Below, one piece after another: positions 24,954 through 32,975 of a stretch of 64,000 bases of DNA. The stretch lies in contig CAWKLE010000003.1 of assembly GCA_963850415.1 (NCBI GenBank), positions 992,001 through 1,056,000 of the forward strand. The letters are read 5' to 3'. Positions within the stretch are counted from its first letter, which is position 1; every line of letters begins with the position of its first letter. The notes beneath the pieces are model-generated. The model worked only from the letters and a program-made list of their open reading frames with translations. It had not been told where the DNA came from and did no database searches. This DNA comes from VAXT01 sp963850415. GTDB lineage: Bacteria > Actinomycetota > Thermoleophilia > Gaiellales > Gaiellaceae. The position numbers and the translations under genes are program-made.

Positions 24954-26231
24954 ATGCTTCGGCGCGTCATAGTGCTCTTCGGGCTCGGAGCAGGCCTCCT
25001 GCTCGCGTCCGCAGCCCCCGCTTTCGCCTTGCAGCCCTATCCGCTCAACTTCCAGACCGTCGACTTCACGTCGGGGTCGCTGGACGGTCTCGCGTACCAG
25101 GGCGGCGCGCTGAAGCTCGCCGGCAACGGGGCCGGGACCTTCGAGTACACCGACCCGTTCTCGGCTGTGACGGTGCTCGGTCAGCACGTCGACGGCTCCG
25201 GAAGCTACGCGTTCGGCACGTGGACGTCGCCGGTATACCCGATGAACTTCGCGTTCAACGAGCTGGTCTCGTCTTGGAACTCGAAGACGACGCCGGGCAC
25301 CTTCATCCAGTCCGAGGTGAAGCCCCAGCTGAACAACGGGCACTGGGCCAAGTGGTACATCCTCGGCCGCTGGACGTACAACGACTCCAGCTTCCACCGC
25401 ACGTCGGTGGGCGGGCAGGGAGACGCGGACGGCTTCGTCTCCATCGACACCTTCTTCACGAAGGACCATCCGGCGGTCGCGTACCAGCTCCGGCTGACGA
25501 TCTTCAGGCGCACGGACATGCCCGACGCGCAGGTTTCGGTCAGCCGCTACAGCGCGGTCGCGTCGAACCTGACGAACCAGCAGGGCACTTTCCCGAGCGC
25601 GACGACGATGAACGGCCAGACGATCGACCTCAACCTGCCGCGTTTCTCGCAGGAGACCCACCACGGCGAGTACCCCGAGTTCGACAACGGCGGCGAGGCG
25701 TGGTGCAGCCCGACCTCGTCGGCGATGGTCGTTCGCTTCTGGGGCTCGCAGTACGCGCCGTCGTCTGCCGAGACCGCTTGGGTCGATCAGGCCTTTGCGG
25801 ATCCGGAGGTCGACTACACCGCGCGCTTCGTCTACGACTACCACTACCAGGGCGCGGGCAACTGGCCGTTCAACACGGCATACGCTGCCGAGCGCGGGCT
25901 CGTCACCGACGTGACTCAGCTGCACAACCTGCGCGAGGCCGAGCCGTTCATCAGGGCGGGCATTCCGCTCGTCGCCTCGGTCGCGTGGCAGCCGAACAAG
26001 CTCGACGGCGGAATCAAGAGCACGAACGGCCACCTGATGGTAATCGGCGGGTTCATGGGCAACGGTGACGTGATCGCGTACGACCCGGCCTCGCCGGACA
26101 ACCCGTCCGTGCGTCACGTGTACAACCGCGAGCAGTTCGAGAAGGCCTGGATCCCGGCCTCCGGCGGCATCGTGTACGTCGACCGTCCCGCAGGGCACTA
26201 CACGCCTTCGCTGACGGCGAACAACAACTAG
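24954..26231 (+). CDS. Secreted C39-like cysteine protease family protein
   Basis: A 425-residue protein with a signal peptide ending near AFA-LQ (residue 25). Residues ~26-225 form a beta-rich region. The peptidase-like domain follows: Cys251 in GEAWCSPTSSAMV, His360 in NGHLMVIGGF and Asp377 in AYDPAS give the Cys-His-Asp triad of the C39-like_2 family. Stand-alone members are secreted by actinobacteria and differ from the bacteriocin-leader peptidases, since no ABC transporter is attached. The substrate is unknown, possibly wall or extracellular peptides. It is likely transcribed without a leader. Confidence 0.85.
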   Translation: MLRRVIVLFGLGAGLLLASAAPAFALQPYPLNFQTVDFTSGSLDGLAYQGGALKLAGNGAGTFEYTDPFSAVTVLGQHVDGSGSYAFGTWTSPVYPMNFAFNELVSSWNSKTTPGTFIQSEVKPQLNNGHWAKWYILGRWTYNDSSFHRTSVGGQGDADGFVSIDTFFTKDHPAVAYQLRLTIFRRTDMPDAQVSVSRYSAVASNLTNQQGTFPSATTMNGQTIDLNLPRFSQETHHGEYPEFDNGGEAWCSPTSSAMVVRFWGSQYAPSSAETAWVDQAFADPEVDYTARFVYDYHYQGAGNWPFNTAYAAERGLVTDVTQLHNLREAEPFIRAGIPLVASVAWQPNKLDGGIKSTNGHLMVIGGFMGNGDVIAYDPASPDNPSVRHVYNREQFEKAWIPASGGIVYVDRPAGHYTPSLTANNN

Positions 26232-26283
26232 CGCTCTCCGAGCCGACCGCCGAGTAGCTGGCGCGCTGGAGCGCGCACGAGAC

Positions 26284-26314
26284 GACCGGAACCGGGATTG
26301 GCGCGGTTCCCGTC
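26284..26314. terminator. Hairpin after C39-like gene
   Basis: GACCGGAACC pairs with GGTTCCCGTC (one mismatch) around an 11-base loop. It lies in the gap before the Vps62-like gene. It may terminate the protease transcript or structure the next leader; no T-run follows. Confidence 0.35.
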
Positions 26315-26327
26315 GAACTAGCGAAGC

Positions 26328-28262
26328 GTGAAAAGACAGCGACACCGGCTGAGACTGCTCGTGCTGCTCGCTCTGATGGGCGCGGCTGCGCTCGCGGTCG
26401 CCGTCACGGCTAGCGCGGCGACGAGCGACGAGGAGGCGCTCGCGCAGAAGTACAGCCCGGTCGTTCGCCTCGTCGAGCAACCCGTGGAATGCGGCCCCGG
26501 CGAGCCGTACATCCCGCTCGACGTCGACCTGCTGTTCGGCCAGCCGACCGTTGCGCTGCGCGGGCCCTGGAACACGACCGACCTGGTGAAGATCGGCCCG
26601 AGCGCGCAGGACCTCGTCAACCGCTACGAGTACCACCTCGACTACCCGGGGAGCGCCCTCAGCCCGGGCTGCGACTACGAGCGCTGGCAGGACCACCTCG
26701 CTCCGGGCGGTGGGACGCCGACGGTCTACGCACACGTCGCGACCGACCCCGCGCACCCGGGCAAGCTCTCGCTCCAGTACTGGTTCTTCTACGTCTTCAA
26801 CGACTTCAACAACAAGCACGAAGGCGACTGGGAGATGATCCAGCTCGACTTCGACGCGAACACCGCCGCCGAGGCGCTGCGCACGGAGCCGACGAAGGTC
26901 GGCTACAGCTCCCACGAGGGCGCGGAGCATGCCGACTGGGGCGACGACAAGCTCGAGCTCGTCGACGGGACGCACCCCGTCGTCTACCCCGCCGCCGGCA
27001 GCCACGCGAACAAGTACAACGCCGCGCTCTACCTCGGCAGCTCGGCGGACGCGGGCGTGGGTTGCGACGACACTCGTGGGCCCCACGACGAGCTCCGGCC
27101 GGTTGTGAAGACGATTCCGAGCGACCCCGCGGCCGCCGCGAAGGCGTTCCCGTGGATCACGTTCGAGGGGCGCTGGGGCGAGCTGCAGCCGGCGTTCTAC
27201 AACGGCCCGACCGGGCCGAACCTGAAGACGCAGTGGACCGAGCCGATCACGTGGTCGGACGGCTGGCGCTCGCGGAGCTACGCGGTGCCGACCGCCGGGA
27301 TCTTCGGAACCGGAGCGACGGACTTCTTCTGCAACGGGGTCGAGAAGGGCTCGGCGGCCCTGACCGCCCTCGTCCGAGACCCGACCACGACCCTGATCGC
27401 GATCGGGATCCTGTTCCTGCTGCTCGTCTGGCTGGTCAGACGCACCACCTGGCGTCCCGGCGTGCCGCTTCGCCTGGCGCACAGGCGCGCGTGGGGGCGG
27501 ATCCTGTCCAGTGCCGCGCGCATGTACGCCTCACGGCGGGCCGCGCTCTTCGTCGGCATCGGCCTCGTCTTCATCCCGCTCGGGATCCTGATCTCGCTCG
27601 TACAGGCGCTCGTCCTCGGCGGCTTCGGCCTGCTGGGCGTCGACACCTCGGGCGAGGGGGCGGGCGCGCTGGTGCTGCTCGTGGTCACGCTCGGGACGAC
27701 GCTCGCACTGCTCGGGTTCGGGCTCGTGCAAGCCGCGACGGCGAAGGCACTCGTCGAGGTCGACCGTGGAAACGAGATCGGCCCGGTCCACGCTTACCGC
27801 CTGGCGCTCACCCGCTTCCGTCCTCTGCTCGGCACTCTGCTGCTCGCGGTCTTGGCCTGGGTTGCGCTGACCGCGACCGTGTTCCTGAGCCCAATCGCGC
27901 TCTGGCTCGCCGTGCGCTGGGCGTTTCTCGCGCAGGTCGTGGAGCTCGAGGACGCCTCGGCGCTCGGAGCCCTGCGCCGAAGCGGGGAGCTCGTCGGCGG
28001 GCGCTGGCTCCGCGTCGCCTCGCTCGTCGGAATCGGCCTCGTGCTCGCGCTCGCGATCGGGCCGCTCATCGGGGCCCTGCTGATCATCCTCACCCACGCC
28101 CCGTTCGTCTTGCTGAACCTCGTAGCCGGAGTCGTGTACGCGCTCGCGATGCCGTTCGTCGCCATCACCACCACGTACCTCTACTTCGACGCGAGGGTGC
28201 GCAGCGAGCTCGAGCCGCGGGAGGCGCCTGCGGACCTGCCCGCCGAGATCGAGCTCGCCTAG
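26328..28262 (+). CDS. Vps62-like domain fused to multipass membrane domain
   Basis: GTG start; signal peptide or anchor at residues ~8-31. Residues ~35-335 match the Vps62-type fold: LSLQYWFFYVFNDFNNKHEGDWEMIQLDF and VVYPAAGSHANKY are its best-known motifs. A membrane helix at ~355-371 is followed by a basic stretch and six or so further hydrophobic segments (~405-620), with EVDRGNEIGPVHAYRLALTRFRPLLG and LRRSGELVGGRWLRVASLVGIGLVL. This second half resembles glycerophosphodiesterase-type or DUF975-like membrane regions. The first domain would be outside the cell. The function is unknown; the fusion itself is the notable feature. Confidence 0.8.
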   Translation: MKRQRHRLRLLVLLALMGAAALAVAVTASAATSDEEALAQKYSPVVRLVEQPVECGPGEPYIPLDVDLLFGQPTVALRGPWNTTDLVKIGPSAQDLVNRYEYHLDYPGSALSPGCDYERWQDHLAPGGGTPTVYAHVATDPAHPGKLSLQYWFFYVFNDFNNKHEGDWEMIQLDFDANTAAEALRTEPTKVGYSSHEGAEHADWGDDKLELVDGTHPVVYPAAGSHANKYNAALYLGSSADAGVGCDDTRGPHDELRPVVKTIPSDPAAAAKAFPWITFEGRWGELQPAFYNGPTGPNLKTQWTEPITWSDGWRSRSYAVPTAGIFGTGATDFFCNGVEKGSAALTALVRDPTTTLIAIGILFLLLVWLVRRTTWRPGVPLRLAHRRAWGRILSSAARMYASRRAALFVGIGLVFIPLGILISLVQALVLGGFGLLGVDTSGEGAGALVLLVVTLGTTLALLGFGLVQAATAKALVEVDRGNEIGPVHAYRLALTRFRPLLGTLLLAVLAWVALTATVFLSPIALWLAVRWAFLAQVVELEDASALGALRRSGELVGGRWLRVASLVGIGLVLALAIGPLIGALLIILTHAPFVLLNLVAGVVYALAMPFVAITTTYLYFDARVRSELEPREAPADLPAEIELA

Positions 28263-28286
28263 CAGGCGTTGTGCGACCATTGGCCC

Positions 28287-29390
28287 GTGCGGATCCGGGC
28301 CGCAGTCCTCGAGGAATTCGGTCAGCCCCTCGTCGTCCAGGAGGTCGAGCTGGCGGAGCCGAAGGCGGGCGAGGTGCTCGTCCGGCTCGTCGCGTGCGGG
28401 GTCTGCCACACGGACCTGTACACCGCCTCCGGGGCCGACCCGTCCGGGTACGCGCCGACGGTGCTCGGCCACGAGGGCGCGGGCATCGTGGAGACGGTGG
28501 GCGCCGATGTGACTTCGGTCGCGCCGGGAGACCAGGTGGTGACGCTCTTCTCGCCGCAGTGCCGCGAGTGCGTTCACTGTCTCAGCGACCGGACGAACCT
28601 GTGTCTCGCGATCCGCGAGCAACAGAGCCTGGGCTTCCTGCCGGACGGGACGACGCGCCTGGGCCGGAACGACGAGCCGGTCCGCCACTTCATGGGTTGC
28701 TCCACCTTCGCCGAGTACACGGTGATGCCCGAGATCGCGCTTGCAAAGGTGAATCCGGAGGCGCCGCCGGAGCACGCGTGCCTGTTCGCGTGCGGGCTCT
28801 CGACGGGCCTCGGCGCCGCGATGAACACCGCCAAGGTTGCGCCCGGCTCGACCTGCGTCGTCTTCGGCGCGGGCATGGTCGGCCTCGGCGCGGTCGCGGG
28901 TTGCCGCCTCCAAGGGGCCGAGCGGATCGTGTCCGTCGACCTCTCCCCGGGGCGGCTCGAGCTCGCGAAGGGCCAGGGCGCGACCGACACGCTCGTCGGC
29001 GGGCCCGGCGCGGTCGAGGAGATCCTCGAGCTGACGGACGGCTTCGGCGCCGACTACACGTTCGAGGCGACCGGCAACGTGAAGGTCATGCGCCAGGCGG
29101 TCGAGTCGGCGCGCATGGGGTGGGGTCTGTGCACCGTCGCCGGGGTCGCGGGCAAGGGCGAGGTGCTCGAGATCATTCCGCGCTTCCTGATCACCGGCCG
29201 GCGGGTGGCGGGCTCGTCGTTCGGCGGCGTCAAGGGCCGCGACCAGGTGCCCGAGCTCGTCGAGCGCGCACTGGCCGGGGAGATCGACGTCGAAGCGTTC
29301 GTCTCGCACCGCATCCGCCTCGACGACGTGAACCAGGCGTTCGAGCTGATGGAGGCTCAGGACGGGATCCGGAGCGTGATCGAGCTCTGA
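28287..29390 (+). CDS. Zinc alcohol dehydrogenase, class III (FrmA-like)
   Basis: GTG 28287 gives the normal family N-terminus (VRIRAAVLEEFGQPL); GTG 28269 is the alternative. The 367-residue enzyme has catalytic zinc ligands in CGVCHTD and GHEGAG, and structural zinc Cys residues in CRECVHCLSDRTNLC. The coenzyme loop is GAGMVGLGAV. The stretch RHFMGCSTFAEYTVMPEIALAK is typical of class III enzymes (S-hydroxymethyl-glutathione or mycothiol dehydrogenases), so formaldehyde detoxification with a thiol cofactor is likely. In actinobacteria the thiol would be mycothiol; that detail is inferred. Confidence 0.9.
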   Translation: MRIRAAVLEEFGQPLVVQEVELAEPKAGEVLVRLVACGVCHTDLYTASGADPSGYAPTVLGHEGAGIVETVGADVTSVAPGDQVVTLFSPQCRECVHCLSDRTNLCLAIREQQSLGFLPDGTTRLGRNDEPVRHFMGCSTFAEYTVMPEIALAKVNPEAPPEHACLFACGLSTGLGAAMNTAKVAPGSTCVVFGAGMVGLGAVAGCRLQGAERIVSVDLSPGRLELAKGQGATDTLVGGPGAVEEILELTDGFGADYTFEATGNVKVMRQAVESARMGWGLCTVAGVAGKGEVLEIIPRFLITGRRVAGSSFGGVKGRDQVPELVERALAGEIDVEAFVSHRIRLDDVNQAFELMEAQDGIRSVIEL

Positions 29391-29391
29391 G

Positions 29392-29514
29392 CTACGTGAA
29401 CCCGAGGTGCAGGTAGTCGAGAAAGACCGGCCAAGCCCGGCGGCGCGAGTTCGGGCTCATGCGCTGCGTGAACGCGAAGTCGACCGGAGTGGTGAGCTGC
29501 GGCGCTCCTCGCAT
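29392..29514 (-). pseudogene. Truncated 3' remnant of a small membrane protein gene
   Basis: A 40-codon open frame from ATG 29514 to TAG 29392 encodes MRGAPQLTTPVDF followed by FTQRMSPNSRRRAWPVFLDYLHLGFT. The end resembles the ...FxDYLYxxFTNATAFSPTD segment seen in small multi-helix membrane proteins, cut just before the conserved AFSPTD part. It stops two bases past the dehydrogenase stop. This suggests an old rearrangement that left only a fragment. The similarity is from memory and needs a search. Confidence 0.4.
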
Positions 29515-29525
29515 ACGCCTCTGCG

Positions 29526-30332
29526 ATGCTCTCCACGGTGTTCTTCCGCTTAAGCACCTGGGAGCTCTGGCTGATCATCGCCGGGATCGTCCTCGGGTTC
29601 GTGGCCCTCGGCTACCTGACCGGCCGGGTGTTGCGTATGCAGGCCGACACGCTGCGCGAGCCGGTCGGGATCGTGCAAGGGGCGTTCTTCGCGCTGGTCG
29701 GGCTGATCCTCGCCTTCGGCCTGACGCTGGCGATCGGTCGCTACGACACGCGTCGGGCAGCAGTCGTCGACGACGCGAACACGATCGGGACCACCTACCT
29801 GCGCGCGCAGACCCTGGCCGAGCCGATGCGAAGCCGCTCGCTGCAATTGCTGAAGCAGTACACGGACGCCAGCCTGGCGCTTTCGCATGCGGTGCCGACC
29901 ACGACCGGCTTCGCGCGCGCAGTCGCCGAGGAAGACGCTCTCCAGCGCCGGCTCTGGTCGCTGGCCGGCGACGCGCTCACAGCCGCTCCGCGAGATAGCG
30001 CGCCGCGGCTGTACGTCGAGACCCTGAACGAGATGATCGACCAGCAGACGGTGCGCGTCGCCGCGCTCAACAACCGCATCCCCAACGCCGTCCTGGCGCT
30101 GGAGGTGCTCGGCGCCGCGTTCGCCTTCTTCCTGCTGGCGCTGTACACGGCCATGCACGGACGGGGCGCCACCACTGTCGTCCTGGCGGGCGCGCTCGTA
30201 ACGGTGCTCCTGCTGGTCATCTTCGACCTCGATCGCCCCACCCGGGGTGTGATCCGCGTCCCTGACGAGCCACTCATCGCGCTGCGCGCCTCGATGACAC
30301 TCCCGCCGGCAGCGCACGGCCCCTCACCGTGA
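29526..30332 (+). CDS. DUF4239 (bestrophin-like) membrane protein
   Basis: A 268-residue protein with four hydrophobic segments: two near the N-terminus (~13-35 and ~50-68) and two near the C-terminus (~187-208 and ~215-233). The middle has the family pattern LIFAxxx..RYDTRRAAVVDDANTIGTTYLRAQTLAEP, with charged residues facing the cytosol. DUF4239 proteins are called bestrophin-like because of this topology; ion-channel activity has not been shown in general. The stop overlaps the next gene by GTGA, so both are one transcript and may form a hetero-oligomer. Confidence 0.82.
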   Translation: MLSTVFFRLSTWELWLIIAGIVLGFVALGYLTGRVLRMQADTLREPVGIVQGAFFALVGLILAFGLTLAIGRYDTRRAAVVDDANTIGTTYLRAQTLAEPMRSRSLQLLKQYTDASLALSHAVPTTTGFARAVAEEDALQRRLWSLAGDALTAAPRDSAPRLYVETLNEMIDQQTVRVAALNNRIPNAVLALEVLGAAFAFFLLALYTAMHGRGATTVVLAGALVTVLLLVIFDLDRPTRGVIRVPDEPLIALRASMTLPPAAHGPSP

Positions 30333-31159
30333 ACCTCTACTGGGCGGCGCTGATCGTCGCGGTCGTGAGCGTCGTCACCATCACCGCGATGCTGCTCGTC
30401 CGCCGCCGGGCTCCCGAGGGGAGTTACTTCGAGGACGGCGACCGCGCGGCCGGCGTGTTCGGCGTCCTCGCAACCGGCTTTGCCGTGCTACTGGGCTTCG
30501 TCGTCTTCCTTGCCTTCGAGAGCTTCGACACCTCGCGCAGCGGCGCCGAGGCGGAGGCACAGATCGTCGCGGAGCAGTTCGAGACGGCCCAGTTCATGCC
30601 CGCCGCTGTACGCGGTCGCTTCTCTGGTGAGCTCGTCTGCTACGCGCGCACGGTCGTGCACCAGGAATGGCCGGAAATGGAGTCGGGCACGCTGGGCATC
30701 CGGCATAACCCTTGGGGGATCGCCATGTTCCGGACGCTGAAGACGGTCGAGCCGCGCTCGGCCGCCGAACAAGCCGCCTACGGCAAGTGGCTCGACCAGC
30801 GATCGGACCGCGAGAGCGCGCGGGCCGACCGAACTCACGGCGCCGAGGGTGTGATCCCGACCCCGCTGTGGATCGTCCTGTTTCTGACCGCTGGGATCAT
30901 CTTCGTGTTCATGCTCTTCTTCGCCGACAGCGCCGAGCGAGTGATCGTGCAGGCGACGATGATGGGCAGCGTCGCGGTTGTCATCACCTCCACCCTGCTC
31001 CTCCTCTGGTTCCTCGACAATCCCTACCACCGCGGCGTGAGCGGGATCCGACCGGTTGCCATGGAACGAACGCTCGGGCAACTGACGCACGAGAAGGGGA
31101 TCGCCGACGGAAGCTTCGAGGTCCCGTGCACTGTGGAGGGAGCGCCGCGCACGCACTGA
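30329..31159 (+). CDS. Second DUF4239-like membrane protein
   Basis: GTG 30329 overlaps the upstream TGA. The 276-residue product has the same helix arrangement: ~4-23, ~42-62, ~188-208 and ~216-235. The block FGVLATGFAVLLGFVVFLAFESFDTSRSGAEAEAQIVAEQFETAQFM parallels the core of the first copy but is diverged. The large loop between helices 2 and 3 (~65-185) is charged. It is presumably a paralogue that assembles with the first protein. No catalytic motif is visible. Confidence 0.78.
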   Translation: MNLYWAALIVAVVSVVTITAMLLVRRRAPEGSYFEDGDRAAGVFGVLATGFAVLLGFVVFLAFESFDTSRSGAEAEAQIVAEQFETAQFMPAAVRGRFSGELVCYARTVVHQEWPEMESGTLGIRHNPWGIAMFRTLKTVEPRSAAEQAAYGKWLDQRSDRESARADRTHGAEGVIPTPLWIVLFLTAGIIFVFMLFFADSAERVIVQATMMGSVAVVITSTLLLLWFLDNPYHRGVSGIRPVAMERTLGQLTHEKGIADGSFEVPCTVEGAPRTH

Positions 31160-31236
31160 GCCCGGGCCGGGTCGTGGTGGGCGGTTATCGTCGGGAAGCT
31201 GATCTGGGCCTTGACGCTTCCGGTCCACCCCGCGAC

Positions 31237-31265
31237 CTGACGACGACGCGCCGCTGCCGTAGGCT
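31237..31265 (+). promoter_or_regulatory. Promoter for DMT transporter gene
   Basis: CTGACG (31237-31242) and TAGGCT (31260-31265) are spaced by 17 bp, a sigma-70-type promoter. The ATG at 31274 lies eight bases after the -10 box, so the transcript is probably leaderless. Confidence 0.5.
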
Positions 31266-31273
31266 GACGACCG

Positions 31274-32152
31274 ATGGCGGCGGCGCTCGCACTCATGGCG
31301 GCCTTCCTGTTCGCGGTCGCGGCGACGTTCCAGCAGAAGGGCGCTCTCAACCTCGACGGGGTCTCACTCGCCAGCCCGATGTCGCTCGTTCGGCTCGTCG
31401 GCCAGCGCATGTGGCTGTTCGGGACCGCGGCGCTGCTCGTCGGGTACGTGCTCCAGGCAGGCGCGCTCGACCGGGGCCGGCTCGCGATTATCCAGCCGCT
31501 GCTCGTGACGACGATCGTGTTTGCGCTGCCGCTCGGCTGGTGGCTGACGAACCAGCGCGTCGGGCGCCGCGAGGTCGGAGGCGCCGCGGTGATTGTGATC
31601 GGGCTCGCGGCGTTCGTCATCTACGGCGACCCGGCGGGGGGCAAGGACAACGCCCCGAATGACGAGTGGGCGATCGCGATCGTCGTGCTGAGCGCGATCT
31701 GCGCCGTCGTCCTGGTGCTCGGGAGGAACGGAACGCCGACGACGACCGCAGCGGTCTACGGAACCGTCGCCGGGATCCTCTTCGGCCTCTCGGCCGCGCT
31801 CACGAAGCCGACCGTCGAGCTGCTGCACGAGGGGGTCGGCGTGATGCTCTCGCACTGGCAGTGCTATGCGCTCGCGATCGCCGGCGTGCTCGGGTTCGTC
31901 CTCCAGCAGGTGTCGCTCGGCACCGGACGGCTCGCTCCATCGGTCGCCACGGTCTCTGTCGTGAACCCGATCGTCGGCGTGCTACTCGGAATCGCGATCT
32001 TCGACGAGCGGTTCAGCCGGCCGACGTGGCACATCGTCGTCGCCATCATCAGCCTGCTGCTCGCGCTCGGAGGCGCGGTGCTGATCTCGCTCTCGAGCCA
32101 ACCCGGCTCGGAGCCGCGTGCGGAGGCAGAACTCACGCCCTCCACGGCGTAG
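31274..32152 (+). CDS. DMT-family (NIPA/EamA-like) transporter
   Basis: A 292-residue membrane protein with nine to ten hydrophobic segments. The opening MAAALALMAAFLFAVAATFQQKGAL and the central GALDRGRLAIIQPLLVTTIVFALPLGWWLTNQRVGRREVGGAAVIVIGL match DMT proteins related to NIPA magnesium transporters. The C-terminal repeat includes QQVSLGTGRLAPSVATVSVVNPIVGVLLGIAIFDERF. The substrate may be a metal or small metabolite; the sequence does not decide. A good promoter lies immediately upstream, and the CYTH gene follows 39 bp later. Confidence 0.85.
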   Translation: MAAALALMAAFLFAVAATFQQKGALNLDGVSLASPMSLVRLVGQRMWLFGTAALLVGYVLQAGALDRGRLAIIQPLLVTTIVFALPLGWWLTNQRVGRREVGGAAVIVIGLAAFVIYGDPAGGKDNAPNDEWAIAIVVLSAICAVVLVLGRNGTPTTTAAVYGTVAGILFGLSAALTKPTVELLHEGVGVMLSHWQCYALAIAGVLGFVLQQVSLGTGRLAPSVATVSVVNPIVGVLLGIAIFDERFSRPTWHIVVAIISLLLALGGAVLISLSSQPGSEPRAEAELTPSTA

Positions 32153-32191
32153 GCGGCATACTCGATGCGCCCGGCCCCTAAGGAGGACACG

Positions 32192-32971
32192 ATGACCACG
32201 ACCGAAACGACAACCCCGGTAGCCCTTTCGCACGAGCAGATCGCGGAGATGCTCGACCTGCTCAAAGACTCGGACAGCGTCGAGCTGAAGCTGACCGTGC
32301 CCGAGCACGACCAGCGCTCGGCGGTCGTCACGCTCGGCATGGACCCGCTCGAGGCGCAGATCCGCCAGGTCTTCTTCTTCGATACGCCCGACCTGGCGCT
32401 CGACAAGCTGGGCGTCGTCGTCCGCGCACGCCGCATCCAGGGGAAGGGGGACGACTCGGTCGTGAAGCTGCGCCCGGTGGTTCCGTCCGAGCTTTCTGCC
32501 GAGCTCCGTGCCGCGACCGGGTTCCGCGTCGAGGTCGACGCGCTGCCTGGCGGCTTCGTCTGCTCGGGGACGTTGAAGCGAACGCTCGACTCGGGCGAGG
32601 TCCAGCGCGTGGTCTCTCGTGAGCGTCCGCTGCGCAAGCTGTACTCGAAGCAGCAGCGCGCGTATTTCGCCGAGCACGCGCCGGGCATCGAGCTCGACGA
32701 CCTGTCGATGCTCGGGCCGATCTTCGTGCTCAAGCTGCGCTTCACGCCCGAGGAGCTCCGCCGCAGGATCGTCGCCGAGATGTGGCTCTACCCCGACGGG
32801 TCGCGCGTGCTCGAGCTCTCGACGCGCGCTGCGACGAACGAGGCGTTCCAGGTCGCGGCCGAGGCGCGGGCATTCCTCGGAACCCGGGGCATCGACCTCT
32901 CGGGCGAGCAGCAGACGAAGACCAAGAAGGCGCTCGAGTACTTCGCGGGGGCGCTCAAGAGCGGGAGCTGA
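32192..32971 (+). CDS. CYTH-like domain protein
   Basis: AAGGAGG lies seven bases before ATG 32192, which settles the start over 32165. The 259-residue protein carries features of the CYTH/triphosphate-tunnel fold: VELKLTVPE (the E-x-E-x-K-like strand), QVFFFDTPDLALDKLGVVVRARR, SVVKLRP and FVLKLRF, alternating charged residues that line the tunnel. This family includes adenylate cyclases, thiamine triphosphatases and polyphosphate-processing enzymes. Directly downstream is a CYTH-like/Ppx fusion, so a role in inorganic polyphosphate or triphosphate handling is plausible but not shown. Confidence 0.78.
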   Translation: MTTTETTTPVALSHEQIAEMLDLLKDSDSVELKLTVPEHDQRSAVVTLGMDPLEAQIRQVFFFDTPDLALDKLGVVVRARRIQGKGDDSVVKLRPVVPSELSAELRAATGFRVEVDALPGGFVCSGTLKRTLDSGEVQRVVSRERPLRKLYSKQQRAYFAEHAPGIELDDLSMLGPIFVLKLRFTPEELRRRIVAEMWLYPDGSRVLELSTRAATNEAFQVAAEARAFLGTRGIDLSGEQQTKTKKALEYFAGALKSGS

Positions 32972-32975
32972 GCCG

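Noticed and set aside
31160..31236. A short plus-strand stretch reading WWAVIVGKLIWALTLPVHPAT before the DMT promoter
   Set aside because: It looks faintly membrane-like but has no start codon, is about 22 residues long and could be chance in high-GC DNA; not enough to call a remnant.
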